From the NCBI GenBank assembly GCA_002286715.1, contig NSJX01000002.1, forward strand, positions 730,396-794,395: a stretch of 64,000 nt of DNA, given 5' to 3'. The notes under the pieces were generated by a model that saw only the letters and a list, made by a program, of their open reading frames with translations, was not told where the DNA came from and did not search any database. The position numbers were made by a program, and so were the translations under genes. Of the stretch, positions 10,382 to 23,160 are shown piece after piece. Source of the DNA: Dentipellis sp. KUC8613 (Eukaryota; Basidiomycota; Agaricomycetes; Russulales; Hericiaceae). Position 1 is the first letter of the stretch; each line of letters opens with the position of its first letter.

Positions 10382-11514
10382 ATGTCGTCTCCCAGCGAAC
10401 CCACAGTCCACGATTTGAACGTCGCAGGCCTGCGCGTGCACGTCTACGCCCCGCCTGACCTCCTCACTAAGCCCTCCGCAGAGCCCATCGCGGCCCTATT
10501 CGTGCTCGCCGGCCGCTTGTCGAGCGCAAAATCCAAATACATCGTAGAGACCGCGATCGATGCGTTTAAACTCGCAGATGAGAAACGCAAGACGAGCGGG
10601 AAGGAGCAGCGCGATTTCATCGTGATCACCTTCGTGCGCCTTCCCTGCGCCAATCTCGCCATTCGCGCCATTCATCGTGCTCGTGCAGGACCAGCGCAAT
10701 CACGGCCATCGTGAGGTCGACCCACTCGGCAACGAAGCCTGGACGCAGGACCAGAAGGACACGAAGCACAACGTGCGCCATGCGTCCGTATCCCCTTCCT
10801 CACTCCGTATCCTATATGTGTTAACTATGCCCTTCCCCTCAGGATCGACATGTACGGCATACAGAGTACGCAGCCCACACACCCCCACTAACCCAGTCGC
10901 GCTCACCGTGCTCCAGCCGGTACCTCCCGCGACGTCTCCTTCGTCATCGACTTCCTCCCCTCGTACCTCTTCCCCAACTCCGAGCGCACAATTGGCACCT
11001 GGGCCGTCTCCGGCATCAGCCTCGGCGGACACGCTACCTGGCTCGCCCTGCGCAACGGTGCGCCCTTCCCCTTTCTCCACCCGCTCTCTCCATTCATCTC
11101 ACCCCTCCTGTACCTGTAGATCCACGCGTGCGCATCGGCATCCCCATCATCGGGTGCCCAGACTACACGCGCCTGCTCGCGCCGCGGGCCGCCGCCGCGG
11201 GCCTGACGCTCTCCCCGCCCTACTTCCCCGATTCCCTGCGCGCGCTCGTGCAGCGCAGCGACCCCGTCGGCGCGGCGTTCCGCTCCGGCGTGCCCGGCGA
11301 AAATCCGTTCCTCGGGAAGCGCATCCTCGTGCTCTCGGGCGGCGCGGACACGCTCGTACCGTGGGCCGCGTCGCAGGAGTTCGTCGACGGGCTGAAGGTC
11401 GGCCCCGACGGCAGGAAGGCGGTGCATGTGTTCGAGGGCGTGGAGCATGCGTATCCGCCGGAGATGAAGCGCGAGATGCTGGAGTTCTTCTGGGAGGAGG
11501 CGCTTGTGGTGTGA
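10382..11514 (+). CDS. Alpha/beta hydrolase, cluster member A
   Basis: Five exons with short introns encode roughly 285 residues. Catalytic-triad candidates are visible: Ser in 'VSGISLGGHATW' (GxSxG elbow), Asp in 'LSGGADTLVPW' and His in 'EGVEHAYPPEM'. It shares with members B and C the signature DxRxHGxRxVDP ('DQRNHGHREVDP'), 'RDVSFVIDFLPSYLFPN.ERT' and the ending 'FFWEEALVV'. Unlike B and C, the strand before the oxyanion loop reads 'ALFVLAGRLSS', so the usual His-Gly is Ala-Gly. There is no signal peptide, so it is probably cytosolic. The substrate is unknown; esterase, lipase or dienelactone-hydrolase-like peptidase are all possible. Upstream is the divergent Alba gene (188 bp). Confidence 0.82.
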
Positions 11515-11652
11515 GGTGTGAGGTGAAAGGTGTGAGTCCCTGCTGAGTTATATGATCAGATCTTGTTACAGGAAGAAACAAGTGTATTTTATTCAGTACA
11601 TGTTATACAGCAGCTACCAACTTCCAAAAATGTCACGACCCGCACGCGTTCC

Positions 11653-12822
11653 TCACAGCTTCGCCTTCCTCGCCCGCTTCCCAACCACACATTCCTCCCA
11701 AAAGAACCGCACCACCACCCACATCATCTCGTCGGTGTAACAATGCCCCCCAGGCAGCCTCAGCACCTCCTTTCTTCCCTCCGGACCTACCTCCAGCCTC
11801 TCCACAAACGCAGCGTACGACTCCCACGCCATGTACCCGTCCTGCTCTGCATTTACCACGAGGACTCTCTTCCCAAAGAATGGATTATCCACGGCCGAGG
11901 TGGGATTGAGGTCCCGCATGAGCGCGAGCAACTCATCGGGGACGTATGGCGGCGCAATGGGGACACCCGCAGCCGCGCCCATAGCGCGCATCACCGCGAC
12001 GCAGTCCGGGCTGCCCATGACCGCAATCCCCGTGCGCACGCGCGGTTCTACACCCGTGCTGTCAACAGGGCTGGGAGAAAATATGACACGGCGTGGCTTG
12101 GTGAGTACGCACCTTCCTTGAGCACAGACCACACAGCCTGCGCACCGAGACTCGACCCGGCGACGGCCCACTCCACAATCGTGCGCTCGCCGTGCGGGAA
12201 GAGGTACAGCGGGAGGAAGTCGATGATGAAGGAGACGTCGCGCGCGGACCCGACTGTACACGCCAAGCAGAATGCCTGGTCAGCAGGACGCACAGGGCCG
12301 GAAGGCGCAGCTACTGACCTTGCACGCCGAAGAGGTCGATCCTGCGCTCCATCGGTCACTGGTCAGCATCTCCATAATTTACCTCCGTGGCTGCTCACGC
12401 ATGTGTGGGGTTATGCCGCTCCGGGTCCTTGCCCCATCGCCTGTTCGTGCGCGGGTCGACCGTCCGACGGCCGTGGTCCCGCAGGTCCTTACATATTACC
12501 CCCCACGATCACTAACACCGCACACGCGACTGAAAACCAGAGCTTTACTTACGGACGTGACGACCAGAAAATCGCGCTGCGCCGTGGACAGGGGGACGGG
12601 CTGCTGCCGCGCCAGCGCCCACTCGAAGGCCGCCCGCGCGGTGCGCTCGAGTGCCGGGTCGTCTGCGGAATCCTTCCAGCCATGCAGCAGGATCAGCGCT
12701 GCCACCTCTTTTGTTGACAGGGCGGCGAGGCCGCCGTTGGTCCAGACGTGCACGAGGAGGCCGGCGACGTTGAAAGTTTCTTTCGTCAGGCGGACGTCGA
12801 TGCTTGCGTCGGAAGCCGTCAT
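11653..12822 (-). CDS. Alpha/beta hydrolase, cluster member B
   Basis: This gene is on the opposite strand to A, in tandem with C. It starts at ATG 12822 (MTASDASIDVRLTKETFNVAG...). The HG oxyanion dipeptide is present ('ALILLHGWKDS'). Nucleophile elbow 'VAGSSLGAQAVW', acid 'VNAEQDGYMAW' and histidine 'LPGGHCYTDEM' complete a Ser-Asp-His triad. The family signature is 'DLRDHGRRTVDP', followed by 'IDLFGVQ' and 'ARDVSFIIDFLP'. The C-terminus is 'FFWEECVVGKRARKAKL', with a basic tail absent from A. A 47-nt intron lies in the 5' UTR. The substrate is unknown. It is convergent with A (138 bp between stops) and clearly arose by duplication with C. Confidence 0.83.
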
Positions 12823-12892
12823 TGCGGGGGAAGGAAGGATTGCGGCCTCTAGACTCCAGTGGGTACGGCGACCTTTTTGAACCCGTGAGTTG

Positions 12893-12939
12893 CTGTCAAA
12901 ATCGCCTGTCAGTTTGACTTGACTAGAGCGAGTACTTAC
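12893..12939 (-). other. 5'UTR intron of hydrolase B
   Basis: A GTAAGT donor at 12939 and a gacag acceptor at 12893, with an internal ctgac branch-like site, define a 47-nt intron 70 bp upstream of the ATG. Its position matches the leader intron of hydrolase C. Confidence 0.65.
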
Positions 12940-13218
12940 CTGGCATTCGCGCTTATTCGTGTAGCGCCTCCACACGAAAACGCCGATGTCTAAAGTGCTA
13001 TTTGGGTCTCGAATAGCCTCTATGGAGGCACGTCATGGCATGCAGATGCAGGAGCGCAGCCTTCGCCGGGAGCAAGCCCGTCACCTAACGAGGTCGGCCA
13101 CGTGCGACTGTCGATTCCGTGTGAGATGTGATCCATATATCCAGTACCAGTACACGTTATACACCGTATCATCCAATCCAGACATCAACTATGAATTGCC
13201 AACCGCTACGGATGCACC
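12940..13218. other. Spacer between hydrolases B and C
   Basis: About 280 bp between the two tandem minus-strand hydrolases must hold the promoter of B and the 3' end of C. No coding sequence is recognised. Confidence 0.45.
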
Positions 13219-14387
13219 TCACAACGCAGCCTTCCCCGGCCCCTTCACAACCACACACTCCTCCCAAAAAAACCGCACCACCGCGCACATCATCTCATCC
13301 GTATACACATGCTTCCCCGGCTCCCTCACGACCTCCTTCCGGCCGCCAGGCCCGACCTCAAGCGCCTCCACGAACGCGCCATACATGCCCCACGGCACGA
13401 ACACATCCTGCTCCGCGACGACCACGAGCACGCGCTTCCCAAAGTACGGGTTCGCCGCCGACCGTGCGCGGTGGTCCGCCGCGCCGGGCTCGAGGCGGCG
13501 CATGAGCGCGAGCAGCGCGTCGGGGACGTGCGGCGGCGCGATGGGCACGCGCGCCACGGCGCCGACGGCGTGCATCATCGCGATGTTGTCCGGGCTGCCC
13601 ATGACCGCGATGCCCGTGCGAACCCGCGGCTCTGGTGCTGCCTGTCAGCGGGGCTACCTACGGAGCGAGAGGACAGGATGGGGGTAGGCGCCGTGACGCA
13701 CCTTCTTTGAGCACGAACCACACGATGTGCGCGCCGAGGCTTGTGCCCGCGGCGGCCCATTCCGCGATGGTGTGCTCGCCGTTCGGGAAGAGGTACGACG
13801 GGAGGAAGTCGATGACGAAGGAGACGTCGCGCGCGGTGCCGACTGCGATGGAGACCCTATATTCAGCATAGCACGCGGGAAGAAGGCCACTACCTACTCA
13901 TTGTGCCGTAGAGGTCGATCCTGCACATGTGCGGTCGGTCAGTACAATCACAGGCAAGCACGCGAGGAACGCATTGCTCACGCGTGTGTAGGGTTGTGAT
14001 GCTCAGGGTTCTTGCTCCAGAGCTCGTTCATGTGCGGGTCGACCACCCTGTGCCCGTGGTTCCGCAGGTCCTGGACACGCGGCATCATCATAAGCACTCA
14101 GTACACAACCATGAAAACAAAGCATGCAAATTAATACCCACAAACATGATCACGACAATGTCGCGCTGGGCGTGCCGCCGCTGTTCAGGCTGCCGCGCCC
14201 ACTCGAACACGGCCCGCGCAGTGCGTTCAAATGCAGGGTCGGCCGTGGACTCCTTCCTACCATGGATCAGGATCATAGCCGCGACTTCCTTCGTTGACAA
14301 AGCCTGCACGCCTCCGTCGGACCAGACATGCACGAGCAGACCAGCGACATTGAAGGTCTCCTTCGTGAAGGAGTCAGAAGTGGCCAT
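13219..14387 (-). CDS. Alpha/beta hydrolase, cluster member C
   Basis: This is the closest relative of member B, from ATG 14387 (MATSDSFTKETFNVAGLLVHVW...). The oxyanion dipeptide is present ('AMILIHGRKES'). Nucleophile elbow 'AAGTSLGAHIVW', acid 'VVAEQDVFVPW' and histidine 'EPGKHVYTDEM' form the triad. The signature 'DLRNHGHRVVDP' and the block 'RDVSFVIDFLPSYLFPNGEHT' are shared with A and B. The C-terminus is 'FFWEECVVVKGPGKAAL'. A Pro/Arg-rich insert ('PGAADHRARSAANPYFGK') sits between the cap region and the acid strand. There is no signal peptide. The substrate is unknown. A TATA-like element and a leader intron lie upstream. Confidence 0.83.
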
Positions 14388-14474
14388 CGTTACCGGGGGC
14401 AGTAAACGTGAAACCTGAGAAAGCACTCTTCTTTGGGCGGCCGTAAAGTTCGCCTTTTATGAATCTGTGGATTC

Positions 14475-14520
14475 CTGCCAAGCTCAACCGTCAGCTCATC
14501 GAAGTTTCGAGACAACTCAC
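14475..14520 (-). other. 5'UTR intron of hydrolase C
   Basis: GTGAGT donor at 14520, ggcag acceptor at 14475 and an internal ctgac branch-like site define a 46-nt leader intron equivalent to that of hydrolase B. Confidence 0.65.
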
Positions 14521-14567
14521 CTGGCGCCGTGTTTGCCCCATGGCACTTGGATGCCAACCTACAAACC

Positions 14568-14575
14568 TTATAAAA
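14568..14575 (-). promoter_or_regulatory. TATA box of hydrolase C
   Basis: Read on the minus strand this is ttttataa, about 48 bp before the donor of the leader intron and 181 bp before the ATG. Confidence 0.5.
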
Positions 14576-14844
14576 GCCCTTCTGTACAACGATCGACGGA
14601 GCCACGGCGTCCGTCGGCCACATATTTTTTACATCCATGGAGATAGGTCAACGATGCAGAAACATGATATGCATGATATTATGACAGCTCTAAAAAAATA
14701 TAAAATGCCATGATATGCTCTATGAACGAAACCAGGGAACGGCGGCAAGGCTGCATGGCAGAACGTCACAGGAGCAAGAAGTCCAAAAGCACATACACCG
14801 AAAGCAGAATACAGGCAGGAATGAACAGCACAGTCGACGGTGGC

Positions 14845-17613
<2,769 letters not shown>

Positions 17614-18018
17614 TTCGTGAACCTAAAAAAGCGTCTAAAGATGAAGGGAGAAAGAGAGAGGCGTGCGGGAAAAACGCCGACGCGGTGCAAACAAAACACG
17701 CTGAAAAACGTTCCCACGGCTAGGCGGACTTTGAACAAACTTTACCCCGCATGCTTACTCAGCAACCGGCAGCCTCGGCTTCGGCTTCCCAATGACCGGT
17801 GCGCAGGCCGCCGTGGAAACCAAGTTCACCTTCAATAAACCAACGAACCCGAAAACCAATGCAATAAGTATCCCGTACTAAAGATCAACCAACCAAAGAT
17901 GCATGTCTAAGTAAAGCACCGTGTTTAAAGTAGAAGACTCTAAACGTGTATAATAAGATATAGATGAAGATAGGGTAATGATGAAAGTTCCAAACGTCCA
18001 GCCAAGTCGTCAAACGCA
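17614..18018. other. DBP2 promoter and Ras-gene 3' flank
   Basis: These 405 bp hold the DBP2 promoter/leader and, nearer 18019, AT-rich sequence expected for the 3' UTR of the GTPase gene. No coding feature is recognised. Confidence 0.45.
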
Positions 18019-19021
18019 TCACATAACGATACAGGTCCCATGGGGCTGTTTCTTTTTCTTTTTAACATGCTCAGGAGGGTAGCGGTCGCGCATTTGCCGT
18101 ACAAGGTCTTCAAACACTTCTTTTACGTGCCAGTCTTTTTTGGCAGATGTCTCGTAGAAGGGAAGGCCCCAACGGCTGCAGAGGTCCTGGATGACAGCTG
18201 GTTGAACTTCACGTTCATTCGGAAGGTCCATTTTCGTCCCCACTACAACAATTGGAACACGCTGGGCCACAGTCAATGTCGGAGGTATTTTTGAAGAAAC
18301 AAGTGCTCCTTACGGTGTTTTCTCCCTTCACCCTATATATTTGCTCTCGAAGGCTCTCGATCTCCTTCAGACTTGCTTCCTGCGTCAAGCTAGCACCGAC
18401 AAGTTGCTAAGCGCTGTAGGTTCATGACGACGGCGTTGAGACTGACCTGAATACAAGAATGAACCCTCGGCCAGACTGCGAAGCTAGATGAGGACGGCAT
18501 GGCTCTGAATAATTCTCCCAAGTAACTCACCTTGATGTACATTTCGTTCAATGCAGTGAACTGCTCTGCCCCAGCCGTGTCCAAAACTTCCAGCTAGAGA
18601 CAGAAGGGATGAGCTAGCATCTCATACTGACGGAGAGATGCGTGCTTGGGAGCTGCATTGGCTGCAGGTACTCCGCGAGAAAACGACAGGGACGTCGTAT
18701 CACGTTGAACAGATCCGGGAAGCAAAGAAGTGCACAAACACGCACCAAGTATGATTCCCCATCAACCTCGATTGTTCGACGGTACTCCTCTAGCAACGCA
18801 ACGGGCGTTCAGCGGTGCCAGCGCAGTCCATGGCAAGAAGCCCACCTTCGATAGTAGGGTCGTAGTTCTCGACAAACTCGTCGCGTACATAGCGAACAGT
18901 GAGGGCGGACTTGCCGACGCCTCCGGCTACGCAGGTTAACGCCCATGGTTACCTCATTTGCTGTGAGATCGAGAGGCTCGGTTAACGCACCTCCAAGGAC
19001 GACCGCGTTGAAACCGCGCAT
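18019..19021 (-). CDS. Ras-superfamily small GTPase (Ras/Rap/Rsr1-like) with CAAX box
   Basis: Multi-exon gene from ATG 19021 ([11 protein letters not shown]...). G1 '[13 protein letters not shown]', effector region '[11 protein letters not shown]', G3 '[18 protein letters not shown]', then '[20 protein letters not shown]', G4 '[14 protein letters not shown]' and G5 'ETSAKK'. The tail is polybasic (KKKKKQ) and ends CIVM, a CAAX box that predicts prenylation and plasma-membrane targeting. DTAGxEQFTA and the effector loop place it in the Ras/Rap branch, which controls polarity and morphogenesis in fungi. The G4 motif is TKMD rather than Ras-type NKxD, as in Rac proteins. An in-frame ATG at 19147 exists, but the [11 protein letters not shown] start matches the family. 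It is divergent with the cyclophilin gene (263 bp). Confidence 0.9.
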
Positions 19022-19284
19022 GTGAGGTGACAGAGCCTCAGCGCAGAGGCATACGGTCGCTAACGAAGGATGTGGAATGCAGACAGAGACGAAAAATAGC
19101 TGGTTGAGCCGTGTCCCTTGGTGATATAGCTCATCAGCCCATGTCAACCTCAGGGGAGACAGCCCCAGCCTAGCGCCGGGCTCCTCGGGTTAGGGTCCCG
19201 ATAGCTTTACTAGGCGTGCGTCTTGAGTCGTGTTTGCGCGCGTCACACGCGTCCAGAGCCCTTCCTCCCCCCACGTCGCCCAAC

Positions 19285-20660
19285 ATGGTTCGTCCAAGAG
19301 TGTTCATGGACTTTGCGATTGGAGATAGCCCTGTAGGACGGTAAGAATCTACCGGGAATAGCTCGGATTCAGGTCTATACTTACTCTGAACCGACAGAGT
19401 CATCTTCGAACTGTACAACGACTCGGCACCAAAGACTGCTGAAAAGTAGGCAACAGTCTATACCAATAAACTGTTCTCTAACACAACCACCCTTCTAGCT
19501 TCCGGGCACTATGTACAGGCGAAAAGGGCCTTTCTCCCCTCTCGGAACGTCCTCTGTACTACAAGAACAGCATCATCCACCGTTCCATATCCAACTTCAT
19601 GATCCAAGGCGGCGGTACGTGTCTCTAATGTATCTTTTTATCTCAGTACCTCATACCTTATAGACTTCACGAAACGCAATGGCACTGGCGGGGAGTCAAT
19701 TTATGGCGCGCCTTTTGCAGATGAAGACCTGACACTTCCTCTGGACTCAGAAGGGTATGCTCCTCGTAGTTTGATTCTCCCCCAAATATTCACTTCACCC
19801 TTCTCAGTCTTCTCTGCATGGCGAATAAAGGTCCCAACACGAACAACTCCCAATTTTTCATCACCCTACGCGACTGCCCGCATCTGAATGGCATGTCCCA
19901 TCTCAATTTCTCACATTATCTTTTACTAACGCCCAATCCGCTAGGAAGGCACGTCGTATTCGGCAAGGTCATCCGAGGCTATGATGAGGTGGTGAAGAAA
20001 ATCACTGAAGTACCTGTCGACGAGAAAGACCGCCCCACCGTGCCGGTGACGATCGTGAACTGTGGCGAGCTTGAGCTCCGGAAGCGCGTCAGCGCACCAC
20101 CGCGTAAGTTCTTTCCCATCACACATATCAGCCCATTGCAGGGTCTGACTGTTGCTGTCAACCACAGCGAAAGAGCGTGCAGAGTCCGAAGATGCCAGCG
20201 AGTCCGAGTCAGAGCCAGAACGCAAGCGGCACAAGCGCCGACATCGGTCACGGACACCTGACGACTCGGACGAAGAGAAACGCCGGAAACGGAAGCACAA
20301 GCACAAACACCGCAAGGACAAGCACGCTTCGCGGTCAAAGTCGAAATCCGCTGACGCAGCTGCGGACGGCAAGCCGGAGGAGCAGGGTGAACGAAAGGAG
20401 ACCGAAGAGGAATACGATGCGCGGCTGGAGAGGGAGGAGAACGAGCGGATTGCGGCCGCACGTCGGCGCGAGCTCGAACGCATCGCACGGATGCACGAGC
20501 AAGAGGCCGCTCAGTCCCAGACCACGAACGGCATCCGGTTCAAAGGTGCGTTTCCATCTCCCAAATGCTCTGACCAATAACGATATGTGTATTGACGATG
20601 ATGATTACAGGACGCGGGCGAATGAAATACGTGGATCCAGAGCTGCACCAACACCACTGA
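19285..20660 (+). CDS. SR/charged-tail cyclophilin (peptidyl-prolyl isomerase, PPIG-like)
   Basis: Eight or so exons encode an N-terminal cyclophilin domain from '[17 protein letters not shown]' through '[10 protein letters not shown]', '[20 protein letters not shown]', 'GTGGESIYG', '[17 protein letters not shown]' and '[15 protein letters not shown]'. The catalytic Arg (HR..NFMIQGG) and Q/F residues of the active site are present. The position of the cyclosporin-contact Trp is His ('CPHLNGRHVVFG'), as in nuclear SR-cyclophilins. The C-terminal third is a Lys/Arg/Glu/Ser-rich nuclear tail ([20 protein letters not shown]) followed by a helical charged segment, ending '[14 protein letters not shown]'. 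The likely role is prolyl isomerisation in spliceosomal or transcription complexes; that role is inferred from the tail. Confidence 0.9.
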
Positions 20661-20994
20661 GTATCCCATGTGGCGGATATGGATAAATTGTTGTCTACTG
20701 TAGCTACGCAAAACACATTAGCGGTGCGAGTGTGAAACCATATAATGTTACTCTCTTGAACAAAGTACACGTCGAACCGACCACAGACCACAGACAGCAG
20801 GGCTAATATATGCTACGGCAACAGGGTCCATGGAAAGAACGGAATGGATGGAATGGATGGAATGGATAGCGGAAACGCAGAAGAAAGCAAAAATGACAAA
20901 ATAAACAGCGAATATTAGATCGTCGTGTCATGTCGTGCATCGTGCATCGTGCGTCATGCGTCATGCACCGGCCCTGCCCCACGACACTCAGAAC
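20661..20994. other. Intergenic region between convergent genes, with minisatellite
   Basis: These 334 bp separate the cyclophilin and eIF4B stops. They include ggaatggat repeats (20841-20866) and repeated 'catgcgtcatg'-like words near 20935-20965. No gene is visible. Confidence 0.5.
20841..20866 (+). repeat. Minisatellite (ggaatggat)x3
   Basis: Three head-to-tail copies of the 9-mer ggaatggat lie in the 3' flank between convergent genes. Confidence 0.85.
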
Positions 20995-22975
20995 TCAGAT
21001 GGTCACCTCGCCCAACTGCTCAGTGATATCGGCCACCACCTTGGGCTCTGCCGACTCTTTTTCTTGCTCCTCCGCCTCCGCGGGAATAGGCTCGGTGGCT
21101 TTCTTGTTTCCGGCGGCGGCGGCGAAGCTGAATGCGGGCCGGACGTTGGCAGCAGCGTGGCTGTTAGCAGTTCGCGGGGAGGGCGGAACCGAGCCACTCT
21201 GTGGTGGTGTCCGAGTGTTGCGATCTGAGCCGGTGCGGGAGCTCGTGCGGGACATATTATGGACGACGCGTTCATGGGTGGCCTCGCGGTCCTTCTCAAG
21301 ACGTTCAGTGACGGCCTTCTCCTTGGCTGTCACATCGACGGGCCTGCACGAAAGAGGCAAAGTTGAAGGCAATACCAATTAGAACAGCGTGATTGAAGAC
21401 AAGCAGAAACGTACTTTGCATTGCCGAAAGGGTTGGGACGGCTGCCGCCAGTGCTCGAGGCACTGTGAGGCATCCTCGGGGATGCAAGAGGAGAGGGCGC
21501 AGCAGAAGCAGCACCCGATCTCGGCAGAAGTTCGAGTTTCCTCCGTCCCATTTGAGGAGTAGGTGGGTTCGACGAGCCCGCTACAACGCGACGAACACTG
21601 TAAACCTGATTCACTGATTCCTTCTGGCACTACACTTACGGGAGGTGCTCTGGCGTGAGAGTGCAGGGCGCGGGCCACTCCGCCAATCGCTTTCACCGGC
21701 CGGCGAGGCGTCCTTCGGAGGAGCCATGTCACCACCGCGCCGCGATCCAAACCTAGAGCCTGGGCCATCTTCGCCGTTTGCGCTTGGCTTGAACTTCCCG
21801 CCAATAGACCAGGTCTCCTCCTTGTCGGCGGCGCTAGGACCATCGGACGCACCGAAGAAATTGGAGCCCTTGCGGCGAGGGGGTTCAGGTTCTGGAATTG
21901 CGCGCGATGGGCGGCTAGAGCGCCAGTCGCTGGCGTTATCCGACACGCTGACGGGTGGTGGTGCGCGCTCGCCGGGAGGCCCATCAAATCTGCGTCTGGA
22001 GGAGTCGCGGCCGGGGAGGTCAGGGAGCGGGCCATCGCGCCGCCAAGGGCTGTCGAACTTCGCGTCGTCAAAGCCGCCTCCAGCTCCGCCGAAACCTCCT
22101 CGTTCCTTGGCTAAGCAGATATCATCGTATCGGCCGATACCTGCAGCACTTGGGAAACGGACTCACGTGGCTCAGCAACGCTTACTCTAATCGTGCGACC
22201 CGATAGAGGCTTTCGATGCAGTGTGAGAAAGGCATCTGGGCATAGCGACGGTGCTGGAACTCACCGTTCCGCTCTGCGCGAGTGCGCTTTTGAGATCTTC
22301 GAGCTCCTCGAATTCAACATATCCGAAACCTTTGGGCCTGTCGTCCCTGTCCTTGATGACCTTGACGGTCTTCACCTGCAGAGAATCGCGGCAATTAGAC
22401 TCGGCAGATGGGGAGTACTGGGATAAGACGTACCTTCAAGTTGCCGAAAAAACTTTCCAAATCAAGCTCCGTCAAGTCGAAAGCAAGGTTTCCGACGAAA
22501 GCCGTGTAAGGAGGCTGGGTGGGCAAAGGAAGGTCCTCGCGGGGAGGATACTGCTGCCTGTCAGCTAAGGTGCAATGACATCAGCATTCAAGTATCGAAG
22601 TGCGGAGTCATTGCGGACAAGAACTCTTACATCTAGAAGACAGATAATCATCTCTAGGACCGCGACGGTCTCCGCGATCGTCGTCATCCCTTGCAGCCGC
22701 TAAAATACGGAATTTAGCGATTATGCCTCATTGCAACCTCGTGCTGTCGGATAGACACTCACGCGCAGTGGGCAGAGAGTCCATCTCATCGGCCCAGGAT
22801 CCAAGGGCTGTGAAATCGGGCGATTGAGCGCAACTCCGTGAAACCAAGACCCGCATTACTCACCGCTGTCGCCCAGGAACGCATTAAGAGACATTTTTTG
22901 ACCCTTCTTCGGTGCTACGGGTAGAGCACGATCAGGACTTTCGTTTGAGCACAAAAACAAGGCAGACGCACCCAT
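20995..22975 (-). CDS. Eukaryotic translation initiation factor 4B
   Basis: eIF4B stimulates eIF4A helicase and helps recruit mRNA to the 43S complex. The first coding exon is ATGG (22975-22972), followed by a 57-nt intron. The spliced N-terminus MAPKKGQKMSLNAFLGDSAL, then 'GSWADEMDSLPTA', is diagnostic of fungal eIF4B. An RRM follows: RNP2-like 'TAFVGNLAFDLTELDLESFF' and RNP1-like 'RPKGFGYVEFEELEDL'. The second half is low complexity with repeated Arg/Gly/Asp/Trp-rich blocks ('GGFDDAKFDSPWRRDGP', 'SDWRSGPRPALSR'). Near the end is a Glu/Arg-rich helix ('VTAKEKAVTERLEKDRE'), and the stop follows 'ADITEQLGEVTI'. Exon ends in the repeat region are approximate. It is divergent with ARPC2 (185 bp). 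Confidence 0.92.
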
Positions 22976-23160
22976 TTTGAAAGATATGCGGCGGTGAACC
23001 GTGTACTTTTGAGAGTCTGGTGTGGAAGCTTGAAATTCGTTCTGCTTACTGTTATTTGGTCAAAGTGGCAGCATCATATCGCCCGCCGCGTCCGAGTCCG
23101 CCTTCACGCCCATTTCAAAGCCCAGATCCCGCCTCTCCTCTCTGTTCTCTACGACCAGCC

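Larger units (their letters stand above)
14388..14844. other. Hydrolase C promoter and DBP2 3' flank
   Basis: This 457-bp stretch contains the leader intron (14475-14520) and TATA-like element (14568-14575) of hydrolase C. The rest, up to the DBP2 stop, is AT-rich (ataatattt-like runs near 14640-14710) and fits the DBP2 3' UTR. No gene is seen. Confidence 0.55.

Noticed and set aside
11563..12717. A 384-codon plus-strand frame
   Set aside because: Antisense to hydrolase B, whose triad and family blocks on the other strand are clear.
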